From NCBI GenBank assembly GCA_002205965.3, contig NADL03000608.1, positions 434,001 through 498,000 of the forward strand: 64,000 nucleotides of DNA, in the 5' to 3' direction. This stretch comes from Kappaphycus alvarezii. Lineage: Eukaryota; Rhodophyta; Florideophyceae; Gigartinales; Solieriaceae. Both the position numbers and the translations under genes were made by a program. The notes beneath the pieces are model-generated. The model was given only the letters and a program-made list of their open reading frames with translations. It searched no databases and was not told the origin of the DNA. This document shows, piece after piece, positions 22,804-32,504 of this stretch (position 1 is its first letter; every line of letters begins with the position of its first letter).

Positions 22804-24353
22804 TCAATGTTGAATCACTTTCCCAATGGCTTCCGTCTTCAATCCAATGCTGTCGCAGTTACGACTGAGCTTAATCCTTTCCACAGGCTTGGTCATCACA
22901 TCAGCTGCCATGTGCGAAGTAGGAACGTACTCGATACTTACAAAACCCTTCTTAATGTAGTCCTTTGTCAGGTGGTACGCGATACCAATATGTTTCGTGC
23001 GATTGGAAATGATACAATCTTTTGCCAGACCAATAGCACCTTCATTGTCAGCGAACAGCGGGAAACTGGCATTTGAAGCTGTTAATAACAGCTCACCGCA
23101 TAAACCTCGAATCCATAGTGCTTCCTTCACGGCGGCAGCTTGAGCAATGTACTCAGCCTCAAGAGATGATGCCGCAACCACTCTCTGCAACTTAGACCTC
23201 CACGCGAATGCAGTACCTCCAATAAGAAAACAATAGCCACCCGTTGACTTCCTACTTAGCAAATCTCCGCCCCAGTCCGCATCCGTAAAGCCACATACAT
23301 AAGATCCTCCCTCGTATCTGAGGCTTAACCCCTTTGTCCCGCGCAAATACCTCAGAATATTCTTGGCTGCATTCCAGTGCACTGCGCCATAATTGTGCAT
23401 ATACCGAGCCAAAAGCGAGACTGAATAACATATGTCGGGCCGAGTTGTCATAGACAAGTACATCAATGACCCAATCAGTTCACGATACGGTACATCTGGA
23501 CACTCTGTTTCTTCATTACAGCAGCATCTTGCCAGCAGTGAGGGGACTTTGGGCCTCATGGGAGTCAACAGTACTGTAGCAGTTTCCATATTGAACGTTT
23601 GAAGTAGCGCTGATATGTATTGTTCCTGACTCAGCCTCACAAGTCTTTTGTGTCCCCTTTCATAACGTATCTTGATACCAAGAAATAGGTTGGCCGAACC
23701 GAGATTTCGTATCTCAAACTCCTTCTCAAGATGCCCCCTGATTGCATGCACCTGGTCTGGCAGTTTGGCTGCAATTAGAACATCATCGACATAAATCAAT
23801 AGTAACAGGCGATAGCCCCCATCATCACGAAAATAAAGGCTGGGGTCATATGAGGACTGAATAAAACCCAGACGGTTAACCAAATACGAGTTCAGCTTGT
23901 TGTACCACGCACGTGCCCCCTGCTTCAGGCCATATAGGGCTTTCAATAACCGCCATGCCTTACCATACCAGAGATGGTAACCGAATTCATCTCTAAGCTC
24001 GTCCGGCAGCTCCGGAGGAACCATATAAATCTCAACGTCAAGTGGTGACCGAATAAATGCCGTCTTAATGTCCACATGTTCTATGATGTAATCATTGGCG
24101 ACTGCCATCCCATTAGCAGTCGGAACGTCTCATACCTTACGACTGGAGAATAAACATCAAAGTAGTCCGTGCCACGGACTTGTGAGAATCCTCGCGCGAC
24201 GAGGCGCGCTTTGTATCGAACAACGTCTCCCTCACTGTTCCGTTTCAGATCAAAAACCCACTTGCATGAGACCAAGTTACGACCAGGCGGTGGGGCCTCA
24301 AGCTTAAACGTGTTCAGCTGTACAATAGGACTGCATCTCACTCCTAATTGCAT
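22804..24353 (-). pseudogene. Copia B reverse transcriptase-RNase H
   Basis: The RT starts in the 24,353-24,081 frame (CKWVFDLKRN, YKARLVARGFSQ, YSPVVRYETFRLL), shifts frame through a few extra bases near 24,105, and then runs 434 residues without a stop. That frame has HVDIKTAFI, LYGLKQGARAW, the intact active site IYVDDVLIAA near 23,790, and the connection region PYRELIGSLMYL. RNase H motifs follow: TDADWGGD, SSLEAEYIA and DNEGAIGLAKD. Only one frameshift separates the two ORFs, so this is almost a working polymerase. It would copy element RNA in virus-like particles. Confidence 0.9.
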
Positions 24354-25617
24354 CTACCCAATGGTCCCGCTCTGGGTGCTTCAGTGCTTCCTCCATTGAA
24401 AGGGGAACGGAGGTACTAGATAAACTGGAAAACCCAGTACCTGTCATCAAAGCAAACCATGCAGCATCCTTGTACCTATGTGGAGGGCCCGGTTTTGCTC
24501 TCTCTGATCGGCGCGTGACTGGAGGGGTGTATGTAAGCCTTCCCTCATCAATTTCAGGCATATCACGATCTCCTGCTGCTTCCGTTTCAGCACCACTAGC
24601 ACCCCTAACTATAGTGCTTACGCGGGACTCCCCCGCAAGGATAGTTGCCTCCGGATCGTCTTCACTGCCAAAAGCTGCTTCTCTAGTACCACTCTCAACT
24701 ATTCCAGATACTCCCTTTTCCGGTACAAGCTTCTCAATAAACGTCACGTCACGGCTTACTACAACCTCTTCCTTGCTGGGGAGATAAATGCGATAAGCAT
24801 TTCCTGACTCGTACCCAACATGGATCCCCTCCAGGGCCTTCGGATCGAACTTGTTCCGCTTATACTTCGTGGGCTGCAAGACATACACCTTAGACCCGAA
24901 CACACGGATGTTTGCAATGTTCGGTTTCCTGCCGTTAAGCACTTCATATGGCGTCTTTTTCCCAAATACAGGTGATGTACCCTTGTTCAGCACTCTATTG
25001 CGAACATAGTTGGCGGTGTTGACCGCTTCAGCCCAGAAGCGTCGGTATTCGTTGGCCTTATCGCCTTGTATAGAGGCAAGCTCCGCGACGATGGCCCTTC
25101 CACGCTCGACTAAGGTGCGGTTCAGTCTCTCGGCTTTGCCGTTTGACTCCGGAGAATATGCGGAAGTAGTTTCATGGCTAATACCCTTGTCATCAAGGAA
25201 CTTCTGCAGAGCTGTGGAAAAATACTCGGTTCCTCGATCTGTCCTCACCCTCTGCACGCCATTGGTTGACTTCCTGTCAATCTGATTGATAATCTTAATA
25301 AAACTCCGCGCAGTATCTGATTTTTGTTTCAGAAACGCCACCCACGAGCCAGCACTGGCATCATCTAATACTGTCAATATGTATTCTGCATTACCCAAAG
25401 ATGGCGGTTCCACCTTCCCTACCAAATCGGCATGGACCAATTCCCCAATTTCGCTCACCTGTGACTGTACCGGTTTGTGTGGAGCAGCGGTTGCTTTCCC
25501 AGATTTGCATTCCGCGCATATCTCATATGACACCCTCTGTGACTTGGCATCATGTAGTCCATCGACTACATCGTGTCTGATCATATCCTTGATCACGTCG
25601 CAATTCACATGTGTCAA
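24304..25617 (-). CDS. Copia B integrase ORF
   Basis: A 437-residue frame that begins inside the integrase zinc region (LTHVN preserved only in this frame; the CAEC pair near residue 35). The catalytic core follows: VHADLVGKVEPP, RTDRGTEYFS, and SPESNGKAERLNRTL, supplying the D, D and E acidic residues in D-D-35-E order. A GKKTPYEVLNGRKP stretch and the SKVYV / GIHVGYES tail are typical of copia. It is separated from Gag-protease by an extra dinucleotide near 25,620 and from RT by one extra base near 24,330. In the intact element it would be part of one polyprotein. Confidence 0.88.
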   Translation of the reverse strand: MTHVNCDVIKDMIRHDVVDGLHDAKSQRVSYEICAECKSGKATAAPHKPVQSQVSEIGELVHADLVGKVEPPSLGNAEYILTVLDDASAGSWVAFLKQKSDTARSFIKIINQIDRKSTNGVQRVRTDRGTEYFSTALQKFLDDKGISHETTSAYSPESNGKAERLNRTLVERGRAIVAELASIQGDKANEYRRFWAEAVNTANYVRNRVLNKGTSPVFGKKTPYEVLNGRKPNIANIRVFGSKVYVLQPTKYKRNKFDPKALEGIHVGYESGNAYRIYLPSKEEVVVSRDVTFIEKLVPEKGVSGIVESGTREAAFGSEDDPEATILAGESRVSTIVRGASGAETEAAGDRDMPEIDEGRLTYTPPVTRRSERAKPGPPHRYKDAAWFALMTGTGFSSLSSTSVPLSMEEALKHPERDHWVDAIRSEMQSYCTAEHV

Positions 25618-26945
25618 TCTCCTGTGTGAATCAGCTCGATGTTAACAGATCCCTTGGTAGGCGCTCCATCTGAGATGAGGAAAGCATTCCCACCAGTTAC
25701 GACATTCACACCATCTAACTCTGAAATTCGATGAGCTTGAGAGCTTCCTACCATGACTACCTGTTCTCCAGACTTCACAATAAAGCTATCCCGTCCGGGA
25801 GGGAACTCTACCCCCAGTCCACCTCTCTGCATAGCAGTCAACGAAATTAAATTCGTCCGTGCAGTCGGGATGTACGCCACGTCCTTCAGGGTAATCGGCG
25901 TTACCGTGTCCCCAACTTGACACATGATATTCACTGTACCGACGAACTTGCTTGCCATGCCACCGTCACCCTCCATTGCAGTGTCGACGGTGCTGCTCAC
26001 TTCCCGCACATCCTGAAAATAGGATCTGTGCTTACATATGTGCCTAGAAGCACAACTGTCCACAAACCATTTGCGGTTGAAGTCTCCAACAGACTGATGA
26101 TTGTTCCCTGTAACCGTCATAAACGCAATGTTCGCCTGGTCTCCGTTGCTTGCTCCAGGGCCACTCTCTTTGTTATCCCTCTCATTTAATCCCGGCTTGA
26201 ACTTCTCGGATGCGGGATTCCGAAAACAATTCCTACGAATGTGCCCTTTCTTGCCACAATAATGACACTTAACATTAGGGTTCTTCTTCGACTTTCTCAT
26301 GTCCTTGCTAAATCGACCGGACATGAAGGCCTTACTGTCTTCTTCTCCCCGTGCATTGAGTCCCGAATTCGATCTCAATTCCTCCTCACGGACCTCTAGC
26401 TTGGCCATAATCTGAGGAAACGTAAGCTTCTCCTGCTCACGTAGAATTGCCTTAATTGTTCCAAAAGTCTCAGGCAGGCCTTCCAGCAGGGCAAACTTTT
26501 TGTCAAACTCGGACAACTCGAATCCGCTCGCTGCAAGCTCGTTCTCAATCTTAATGATTAAACTGGCATATTCCTGTATGCTTTGATCCTGGCTCTTGCG
26601 CATGCTCAGCAATTTACGCCTCAATGTGGCCTGTGTGGCCTGCGCTTGACTCTGATTCATCTGCTTGAGAGTGTCCCATACATCTTTCGGTCGATCCTTC
26701 GAAATCACGGAAACTACATAGCGCGAGTCGATATTAAGGATGATCTCTGCCATTGCCTGCCGACTCCTTTGACTGTACCTCTTCTTGTCCTCATCGCTTG
26801 CGTCCTCGGCCATAGAGTTAGTGCCATCAACATACTCCCATAACCCTTTAGCCTCCAAGATCAGCTGTACCTGCGTAGCCCATACAAGATAGTTCTCACC
26901 TGTAAGCTTGTCAATAACGTACTTAGTGTTCATACTTGACGTCAT
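25614..26945 (-). CDS. Copia B Gag-protease ORF
   Basis: Starting at the ATG at 26,945 (an upstream in-frame ATG at 26,960 overlaps the candidate primer-binding site). The N terminus LTGENYLVWATQVQ is the copia Gag (UBN2-type) pattern. A CCHC knuckle (CHYCGKKGHIRRNC) lies near 26,250. The protease motif reads WFVDSCASRHI near 26,060: the Gly of the D-S-G-A triad is Cys, which should abolish protease activity. The frame ends at 25,614 just before integrase because of the extra dinucleotide. Confidence 0.88.
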   Translation of the reverse strand: MTSSMNTKYVIDKLTGENYLVWATQVQLILEAKGLWEYVDGTNSMAEDASDEDKKRYSQRSRQAMAEIILNIDSRYVVSVISKDRPKDVWDTLKQMNQSQAQATQATLRRKLLSMRKSQDQSIQEYASLIIKIENELAASGFELSEFDKKFALLEGLPETFGTIKAILREQEKLTFPQIMAKLEVREEELRSNSGLNARGEEDSKAFMSGRFSKDMRKSKKNPNVKCHYCGKKGHIRRNCFRNPASEKFKPGLNERDNKESGPGASNGDQANIAFMTVTGNNHQSVGDFNRKWFVDSCASRHICKHRSYFQDVREVSSTVDTAMEGDGGMASKFVGTVNIMCQVGDTVTPITLKDVAYIPTARTNLISLTAMQRGGLGVEFPPGRDSFIVKSGEQVVMVGSSQAHRISELDGVNVVTGGNAFLISDGAPTKGSVNIELIHTGD

Positions 26946-26965
26946 ATGGGCTGGGCCCATAACCC

Positions 26966-27309
26966 TGTCAGCAACAAATCGGGGAATAGTCTCAGAGGGA
27001 AGGAGTGCCGAGACTCGTGAGGATCGGAATAGAAACTGTGGCCTCCTTACCGCTGCCGGGCGGGAGGCTTTACTCAACTCGAATGACTATATATACGCTT
27101 TAAACATCACTCAGTACTCGCCATTCCCCTTCCTTTTCCAAGGGATCTTGACGTCTTCTTCACCACTCTGAACCACAGATTACCTAGCAGTGCTCGATGT
27201 CAGCAATGCTAACGAGACTCCTTTGATCCGTCTGTTCAGCGGGGCTCACTGTATGATAAGTATCACACATTGGACAACGATGACACGTTGATCCTAGTGT
27301 CTCCCAACA
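26966..27309 (-). repeat. 5' LTR of copia B
   Basis: 344 bp. Ends TGTTGGG and TGACA on the minus strand. TSD TTGCT follows at 27,310-27,314. Confidence 0.93.
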
Positions 27310-27577
27310 TTGCTGTCCGAGATTAAGTACCCAAGCCTGGAGGCGGTTGACATGAAAGCCAGTCCTCGCAAGCATCCCCTGACGACGAAGCTCGGAATGC
27401 GGCGGTCTTCTCATCCCCCTTTGGCATAGCATCCAAGCCATTTTCCTTAACTGGGCGGGCAAGTTGCCCCTGCTCAAACCGCTGCACCGAGTCTATCGCC
27501 GTGATGGGGTTAGTTTACTGCGAATGGTGCAAAGGTTGAGGGTCCTATGAATTTGCATTCAAACCATGTGACAGGAT

Positions 27578-28022
27578 CTAAAATGCAAATGATGGAGCGT
27601 GTCTACCAGCTAGAAAATGGCTGATAGCCCAGTCAATAAGCAGGCCGCGTTGGAGGTGAACATCAACGCGGCGCGTTGTTGAAGGAGAATCCCCCAAACC
27701 CTGGAATATTGCCCAGGGCTCGGCTGGCGACCAATGGGGCCAAATCCTTGATGTGAGAGAACGCATCAGGATGTCACCCTCCGAGTGTGGAGATAGGATC
27801 GAGAACGAGACTGTTCCTACCAGATAATCCGGGTATAAACCCCTGGTGTTTTCGTAGCTTGTCCTCGTGGGCTGCGTTCAAGCTCTTAAGGTGGTTAAAG
27901 GTTCTCGTGTACTTCAAAATTGGGGACACGGGTGGTTGATTTACTGTAAAAGGTATGCTGGCTGATACCCAGTCAACTTGTATGGTAGTGAGCATGTACG
28001 TGAAATGTTGCGGCCGGCGCAT
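27578..28022 (-). pseudogene. LINE C-terminal tail relic
   Basis: Minus-strand frames give LDPISTLGG followed, in another frame, by HPDAFSHIKDLAPLVASRAL. This corresponds to the LLSTLGGWHPAARDFADRVA block at 21.7-22.4 kb, so it is a separate copy of the same LINE tail. Short and frame-shifted. Confidence 0.45.
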
Positions 28023-28093
28023 ATGGGACTCTACTCTGCCAGCAAGAAGAGGGAGGAGCCAGCAAGCAAAAAAGTTGAATTGAAGATTACTGC

Positions 28094-28511
28094 CTATGCG
28101 GATCGTCGCTGTAAAAGAATACCTAGCACCCTCGAAACCGATTCCATTACGCGACTGGCGACAATTCTTACGGACTCCTTGAAGGCGGCAAACGGCGCCG
28201 CCCTAGGGCAGCCTATGAGCGTTGATATGGGGACAGGAATTAGCCTTCTTTTCCCTGGCAACTCAGCGAGAACACCTTGGCATTTCCGCTTTTTCTGCGC
28301 TTGGTCTGCGTCGAGGCTCGTGAGTGGGATCAACTTCTTCGCTCTGGCAGGAGGGGGTAAGAGGTTTGACGAAGGTTACGTCAAAGTAGTCCGTGCGGCC
28401 AACAGCTCTCATCGCCTTGATGTCCGGCCTTTCCCTGTACTGGTTGTGTAACCGAGGGTAAGTGAATGGATTTCGGGCGTTCTTTGCAAGGTCATTTCCT
28501 AGGAGGGTCAC
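28094..28511 (-). pseudogene. LINE C-terminal tail relic, second copy
   Basis: Contains RPDIKAMRAVGRTDYFDVTF (near 28,400), which closely matches RPDIKALGENGGTDNYDVTA of the LINE at 21.7-22.4 kb. Further on, PVPISTLIGC and FAAFKESVRIVASRVMES match the STLGGWHP tail. Several frame changes. With the 27,578-28,022 piece it shows repeated LINE 3' ends side by side. Confidence 0.55.
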
Positions 28512-30457
28512 CTAGTTGTTATTGCAAGAACTGCGACCACAGCCATAACGAGAGTGCGGCAAAAGGTCCCCGTAGATACCCAGCATTTGAGGACACCCTG
28601 CCTTTGGATAAGGAGTATCAGGGTCGACTGTAAAATTAATCAACTGCGACGAAAACAGACCTAAAAAGGGAGTATTCGGGTGAAGCAGGTATTTCTTTCA
28701 TATAGTGGAGGATTACAGTTCTACTGCCATCAGCTATGTTTCAAAGTCATTTGCTATTTACTATTTACCTAATGCCTAGCTAGTTGTAGGCGGATAAATC
28801 ATAGTTTAATGGGTTTCTTCCTTTAAAAGCAATCATGGTGGTGAATTATCTTCCATGCAATAGGTCTCATTATCTTGTAGTTTCTATCAGCAAAATCATT
28901 GTCCAGGACCCAATGCCTAGCCCGTACCGCTCCCTTGCTTCATTATTTTGTTGTAAGCCCCTATACATCCCGCACCGTCCCCGCCTCCGCCAAACATCCA
29001 GGAGGGGCCACGATCGGCATCGAGGCTCTCAAGACCCGTCGATACGCCGGCCTTTGTAACATTATACATGCGAAATTCCACCCCTGGGTCTGGATACTCA
29101 TGGTGGTCTTGGAAAGCACGCCCAAGTGGTTCTGGTCCTCCTTGCCTCTCACTTTGCCCGCTGACGAGGTACGAACTCCTTTTCCGAATACCTCCGACTC
29201 CTGACGACGATGTCCTCCCTCACGCTGCAACTCACGGCTCACGCCGATTGTCGCCGCTCTCTAGCACTGACCACTGCCTAACATTGGTCCCTGGTTACCC
29301 AATAAAGCTTGATCTTCTTCTTGAATCATTACAAGGTTATTCTTGAACAAGTCGATTGTGGTGGTCTGGAAAACCATGGGATAGATCAGATATATCTTCC
29401 AATAGTAAACCACCCAAACCTTTTCCTTGTTCAATAATCGTTCCAAATATTTCTCCGCACGGTCATTTTCCTTTCGCATGCTTTTCCTCTCATGGGGAAA
29501 GTGTGGTTGGATTACTGGGAGTGGTGCAGAGGTTGGGACTCTCTGAACTTGTGTTGAAACCATCCGTCTTATTGTGGTGGGAAATACGTATGATGCATTT
29601 TTTTTGAAGATTTTGCCATACCTTTGCTGTTTTTCTTAAATATCTGTATGAACGTACTCACTCTACTAAGAAATAGCAACGATATTTTCTCTAGATCCGC
29701 TGCTGGTTCGTTTTAAAACTCCCAGCCATTCGAAGTAGAAATGGCAACCATTTGAAAGCAGTCCATTCACTGTCACAACAGTGGTGAAATACAGAAAGTC
29801 GTGCACTAAACTATTCCTCTGCATGTGCACATGTAGGCATTGATGTCCACCCCTTGTCCATCGATAGTTACGGGCAGATTAGCGACTCTGGCCTTAGAGC
29901 GCTCCACAACCACAACAAATTGATCGCACAATGTCGCGACATGGACCCGTGCGCCGAGTTCCATGGCCTAAGTAGACTTGTCTCAGTGTTTGTCCTCCGT
30001 TACACCCCTGTTCGGATGAATCACGGCAACATGCGCGATACCGTAATACACGTGGCGAATCGTAGCCTTTTGTCCTGAATCTGTGCTGGGCTCAACTTTT
30101 CTGGAAATAGAGAGGTGGATTCTGTCTGTATTGAGTGATTTATCATTACACTGTAAGCAACAAAGATTTGCGAAGATGGTTGCACCGGCTCCTGAGACTC
30201 TTGTTGCAACATGCTGTACTACACGATACTGCGATACTGCGAATAAAAGCATTCAAGGCGGAAAGGAACGCGCAACCTGACGACGGTGAGGGGTGCATTT
30301 TCAAGTTATGGTACAGGGTATCGAGAGGCATGGAGATGCGTACAGTACTGTACAGTATGTGTACTGGTATACTGTAATCCAATCGTCAGTGTATAGTGTA
30401 CAGTAGTCAACGATTACGGTGTCAGCGATTAAAAGGTGCTTTGGTGACCTTTTCATT
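28512..30457. other. Intergenic, possible LINE scrap on the plus strand
   Basis: On the plus strand at 28,990-29,200, IEALKTRRYAGLCNIIHAKF has a Lys-rich look similar to the endonuclease-tail helix of the LINEs, but no second motif confirms it. The remainder has only short ORFs. CAGTA/TACTG motifs cluster from 30,335 to 30,420. Confidence 0.3.
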
Positions 30458-30520
30458 GTACAGTACAGTACAGTACAGTACAGTACAGTGTACAGTGTAC
30501 TGTACAGTGTACTGTACAGT
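30458..30520. repeat. GTACA-type short tandem/palindromic repeat
   Basis: Repeated GTACAGTACAGT units give way to GTGTACTGTACAGTGTACTG. Because GTAC and TACTGTACAGTA are self-complementary, much of the tract can fold back. ACCTTTT at 30,448-30,454 and AAAAGGT at 30,521-30,527 flank it as an inverted pair. Confidence 0.85.
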
Positions 30521-30980
30521 AAAAGGTATTATGCCTGAGTTCTGTACAGAACACTCCAAAGACAGCCAAAGCGGGCTTGCAGACGTTACCGGGTGAATTG
30601 TCGACGCACTGTTTATCCAAAGCACCAATTAGTTCTTCTAAGACAGCAGGCACTCACACGCATCCCTCGTTACCCAACCACCCCAACACGTAGCAACATG
30701 TTCTCCATGCTGCTCCCTCTCGCACGCCTCCGCCTCTGCCACTCGCCATTGCCATGAAAGAGTATACGACCCATAGATATGCCTTGATGGCATGAAAACG
30801 TATGCCATAACCCAACAATCCTAATCGAGGTTACAATCTATTCCTCCCTTCGTTCAAACTCCACCGCCCTACCCCCCGTCAACAAAACCATCACCACCTC
30901 TTATTTCCCCGTACCCCACACACTCTTCCCACCCCCCCACTTCACCCTACTGCACAGCCCCACTCCCCCCCCTCCTCACC

Positions 30981-32504
30981 ATGACCGACCGTTTCCCCAA
31001 CGGCTCATTCATCCAACTCACTGACTTTCTCGGTCTACCTTACTTTGTATTCGTAACCCAAGATTACAACCTACGCAACGCCAGCAAGGGCATGGACGTT
31101 GCATCCTTTGTCCGCCCTTGGATTGGCATTGCCCCCGAGTCGGGTCCCTTCTTCACCCTCGTTCCCTACGTCGACAACCTCGTCCTCGCCGTCCTTCTCC
31201 TTCTCTCGCTTCTTCTCCTCGAGCTTCTCGTCGCTTCTCTGCCCCCGCTTTTCCCCGCCCTTGCACCCCCTACGCTATTTTCCTTTCTCCTCACCCCTCC
31301 GCACCCTCCGCCACACCCGCCCAATTCTTTTGAATCTCGATCCTTCCGTTTCGCACTGACAGCCCCTGTGCTGTTGGGCCTGTTTACCCTGTCTTTGCAG
31401 CTGGCCATTTTGACCTTGAGTGGCCCTCACACACACCGTGTCTCTAATGCTGTGTCTACACTGCAGTTGACACAACCTTTCAATCCGGATTGGAATGCCG
31501 TCTGGAATCACTCCCTCATCCTTTCCAATCAGCCCTGCTTGTCGCTCTCCTTTCTCCGCGTCTCTCAGGATCTTACTTCCGTTACCACCTGCCTGTCTTC
31601 AACATTGCCCCCCTCATTCACTCAGTTCCAACTAACAAATGATATCATCCAGGTAAACATCTCATCTCGTCTCCATGTCTATGGAGCCGAACATGAGGTA
31701 CGCTTGGGCAACATGACCGCCACGTTTTCCGCCCGCGCCCTCATGAACTTGAATGACTTGAAAATGCGACTGCTTGAACAACGATTACGGGAACATGATG
31801 TCGACATTGAAATGGCAATTGTCCATCGCCAAATCATAGCGTATTTGTATTCCGCATATCGCCGTGAAACAGGCGATGACAGTTTGAGTTTAGAGAGGTT
31901 GAACATGCTGGATTTCGGCACACTTTCAGTCAAAGAGGGACCAGTCGAGCAGGTGCTCAGGGTGGACGAGGGCAGGGAACTCGTCGTCGTGAGAAGTGTA
32001 GTTTATGAGACGGTTCTGAGTGGCGTTATTCCGGGTGGAGACGCTGCCTTGAGATTTGCAGGCAACGTCTTGAGAAGTGCCATTGCTGTGGAGCATGTCG
32101 AGGGCGCAGTAACCGATTTAGTAGTTGGCGTGGGCAAAGTCATGGCGGAAGCGGTGGTGTGGACTGAGAGTGGGAGGAAGTTGAATTGGTTGGGAATGTT
32201 GGTCACCGTATCGGTGGTGGCACTGGTAGCAGCGGTTGCCAGAGCCGTGGTTCGCGTCATGATCAAGTTGAGGCAGAGGAGGAAGGGGAGGGAACGAGGT
32301 GGAAGGTTGATGGGGGTGTCGGAGATGGATGAAAGAGGAATGTTTACAGGGAGGGTGGTGAACGTAGGATATGTCAGGGGAGAGGAGGACGGTGAAAAGG
32401 ACTACAAAATTGGGGCCGAGGTAGGGGAAACAAGGCAGAGATATGAAGAGGAATATGAACATGGCATTACGGGGAGAGGAGGTGAGTACGACTACCGAAG
32501 GTAG
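30981..32504 (+). CDS. Predicted three-pass membrane protein, family member 1
   Basis: A 507-residue single-exon protein that I do not recognise. The ATG follows a C-rich leader (CTCCTCACCATGACC). Predicted membrane segments lie at about residues 65-95 (very Leu-rich), 123-147 and 402-428. Between the second and third is a domain of about 250 residues with Asn-x-Ser/Thr sites and two cysteines (NQPC at 183-186 and C204), plausibly extracytoplasmic and disulfide-linked. The C-terminal 80 residues are basic then Glu/Gly-rich. It is clearly homologous to 54,571-56,115: shared blocks include Q-P-F/I-N-P-D-W-N, NQPC, H-V/A-Y-G-A-E/D-H, a helical I-A-Y-L-Y-S block (281-302), AALRF (355-359) and RKLNW (399-403). 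Conservation across two diverged copies supports a real gene. A receptor, adhesion or transport role cannot be chosen from sequence. Confidence 0.85.
   Translation: MTDRFPNGSFIQLTDFLGLPYFVFVTQDYNLRNASKGMDVASFVRPWIGIAPESGPFFTLVPYVDNLVLAVLLLLSLLLLELLVASLPPLFPALAPPTLFSFLLTPPHPPPHPPNSFESRSFRFALTAPVLLGLFTLSLQLAILTLSGPHTHRVSNAVSTLQLTQPFNPDWNAVWNHSLILSNQPCLSLSFLRVSQDLTSVTTCLSSTLPPSFTQFQLTNDIIQVNISSRLHVYGAEHEVRLGNMTATFSARALMNLNDLKMRLLEQRLREHDVDIEMAIVHRQIIAYLYSAYRRETGDDSLSLERLNMLDFGTLSVKEGPVEQVLRVDEGRELVVVRSVVYETVLSGVIPGGDAALRFAGNVLRSAIAVEHVEGAVTDLVVGVGKVMAEAVVWTESGRKLNWLGMLVTVSVVALVAAVARAVVRVMIKLRQRRKGRERGGRLMGVSEMDERGMFTGRVVNVGYVRGEEDGEKDYKIGAEVGETRQRYEEEYEHGITGRGGEYDYRR

Larger units (their letters stand above)
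22424..27309 (-). mobile_element. Ty1/copia LTR retrotransposon B, inserted in a LINE
   Basis: LTRs are at 22,424-22,788 (3' LTR in element sense) and 26,966-27,309 (5' LTR), reading TGTTGGGAG ... GCTGACA on the minus strand. The 5-bp TSD TTGCT is at 22,419-22,423 and 27,310-27,314. A polypurine tract (GAAGGGGGCA on the minus strand) abuts the 3' LTR. After the 5' LTR, TGGGCCCAG in the minus strand may be the primer-binding site. Gag-protease, integrase and RT-RNase H ORFs follow in order, separated only by small frameshifts. The LTRs are near-identical except for a roughly 20-bp length difference. A young element. Confidence 0.95.
21707..27480 (-). pseudogene. LINE C-terminal relic, split by copia B
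   Basis: On the minus strand, 27,480-27,315 followed by 22,423-21,707 reads as one LINE 3' region once copia B (22,424-27,309) and one TSD copy are removed. The block near the join carries a Cys/His cluster (CHKGGC ... DHYGDHALW). Next come RPDIKALGENGG and DNYDVTAIHPLTP, an Ala/Lys stretch (AELIRAKGTGY) and LLSTLGGWHPAARDF. These fit a zinc region followed by a restriction-like endonuclease-type PD...D...K arrangement. The frame on the 21,707-22,423 side is open for over 200 residues, so decay there is mild. The RT is not found upstream of 27,480. Confidence 0.65.

Noticed and set aside
31099-31408. Arg/Ser-rich ORFs inside membrane protein 1
   Set aside because: Alternate-frame readings of the Leu- and Pro-rich membrane segment; the main frame is conserved in a paralogue.
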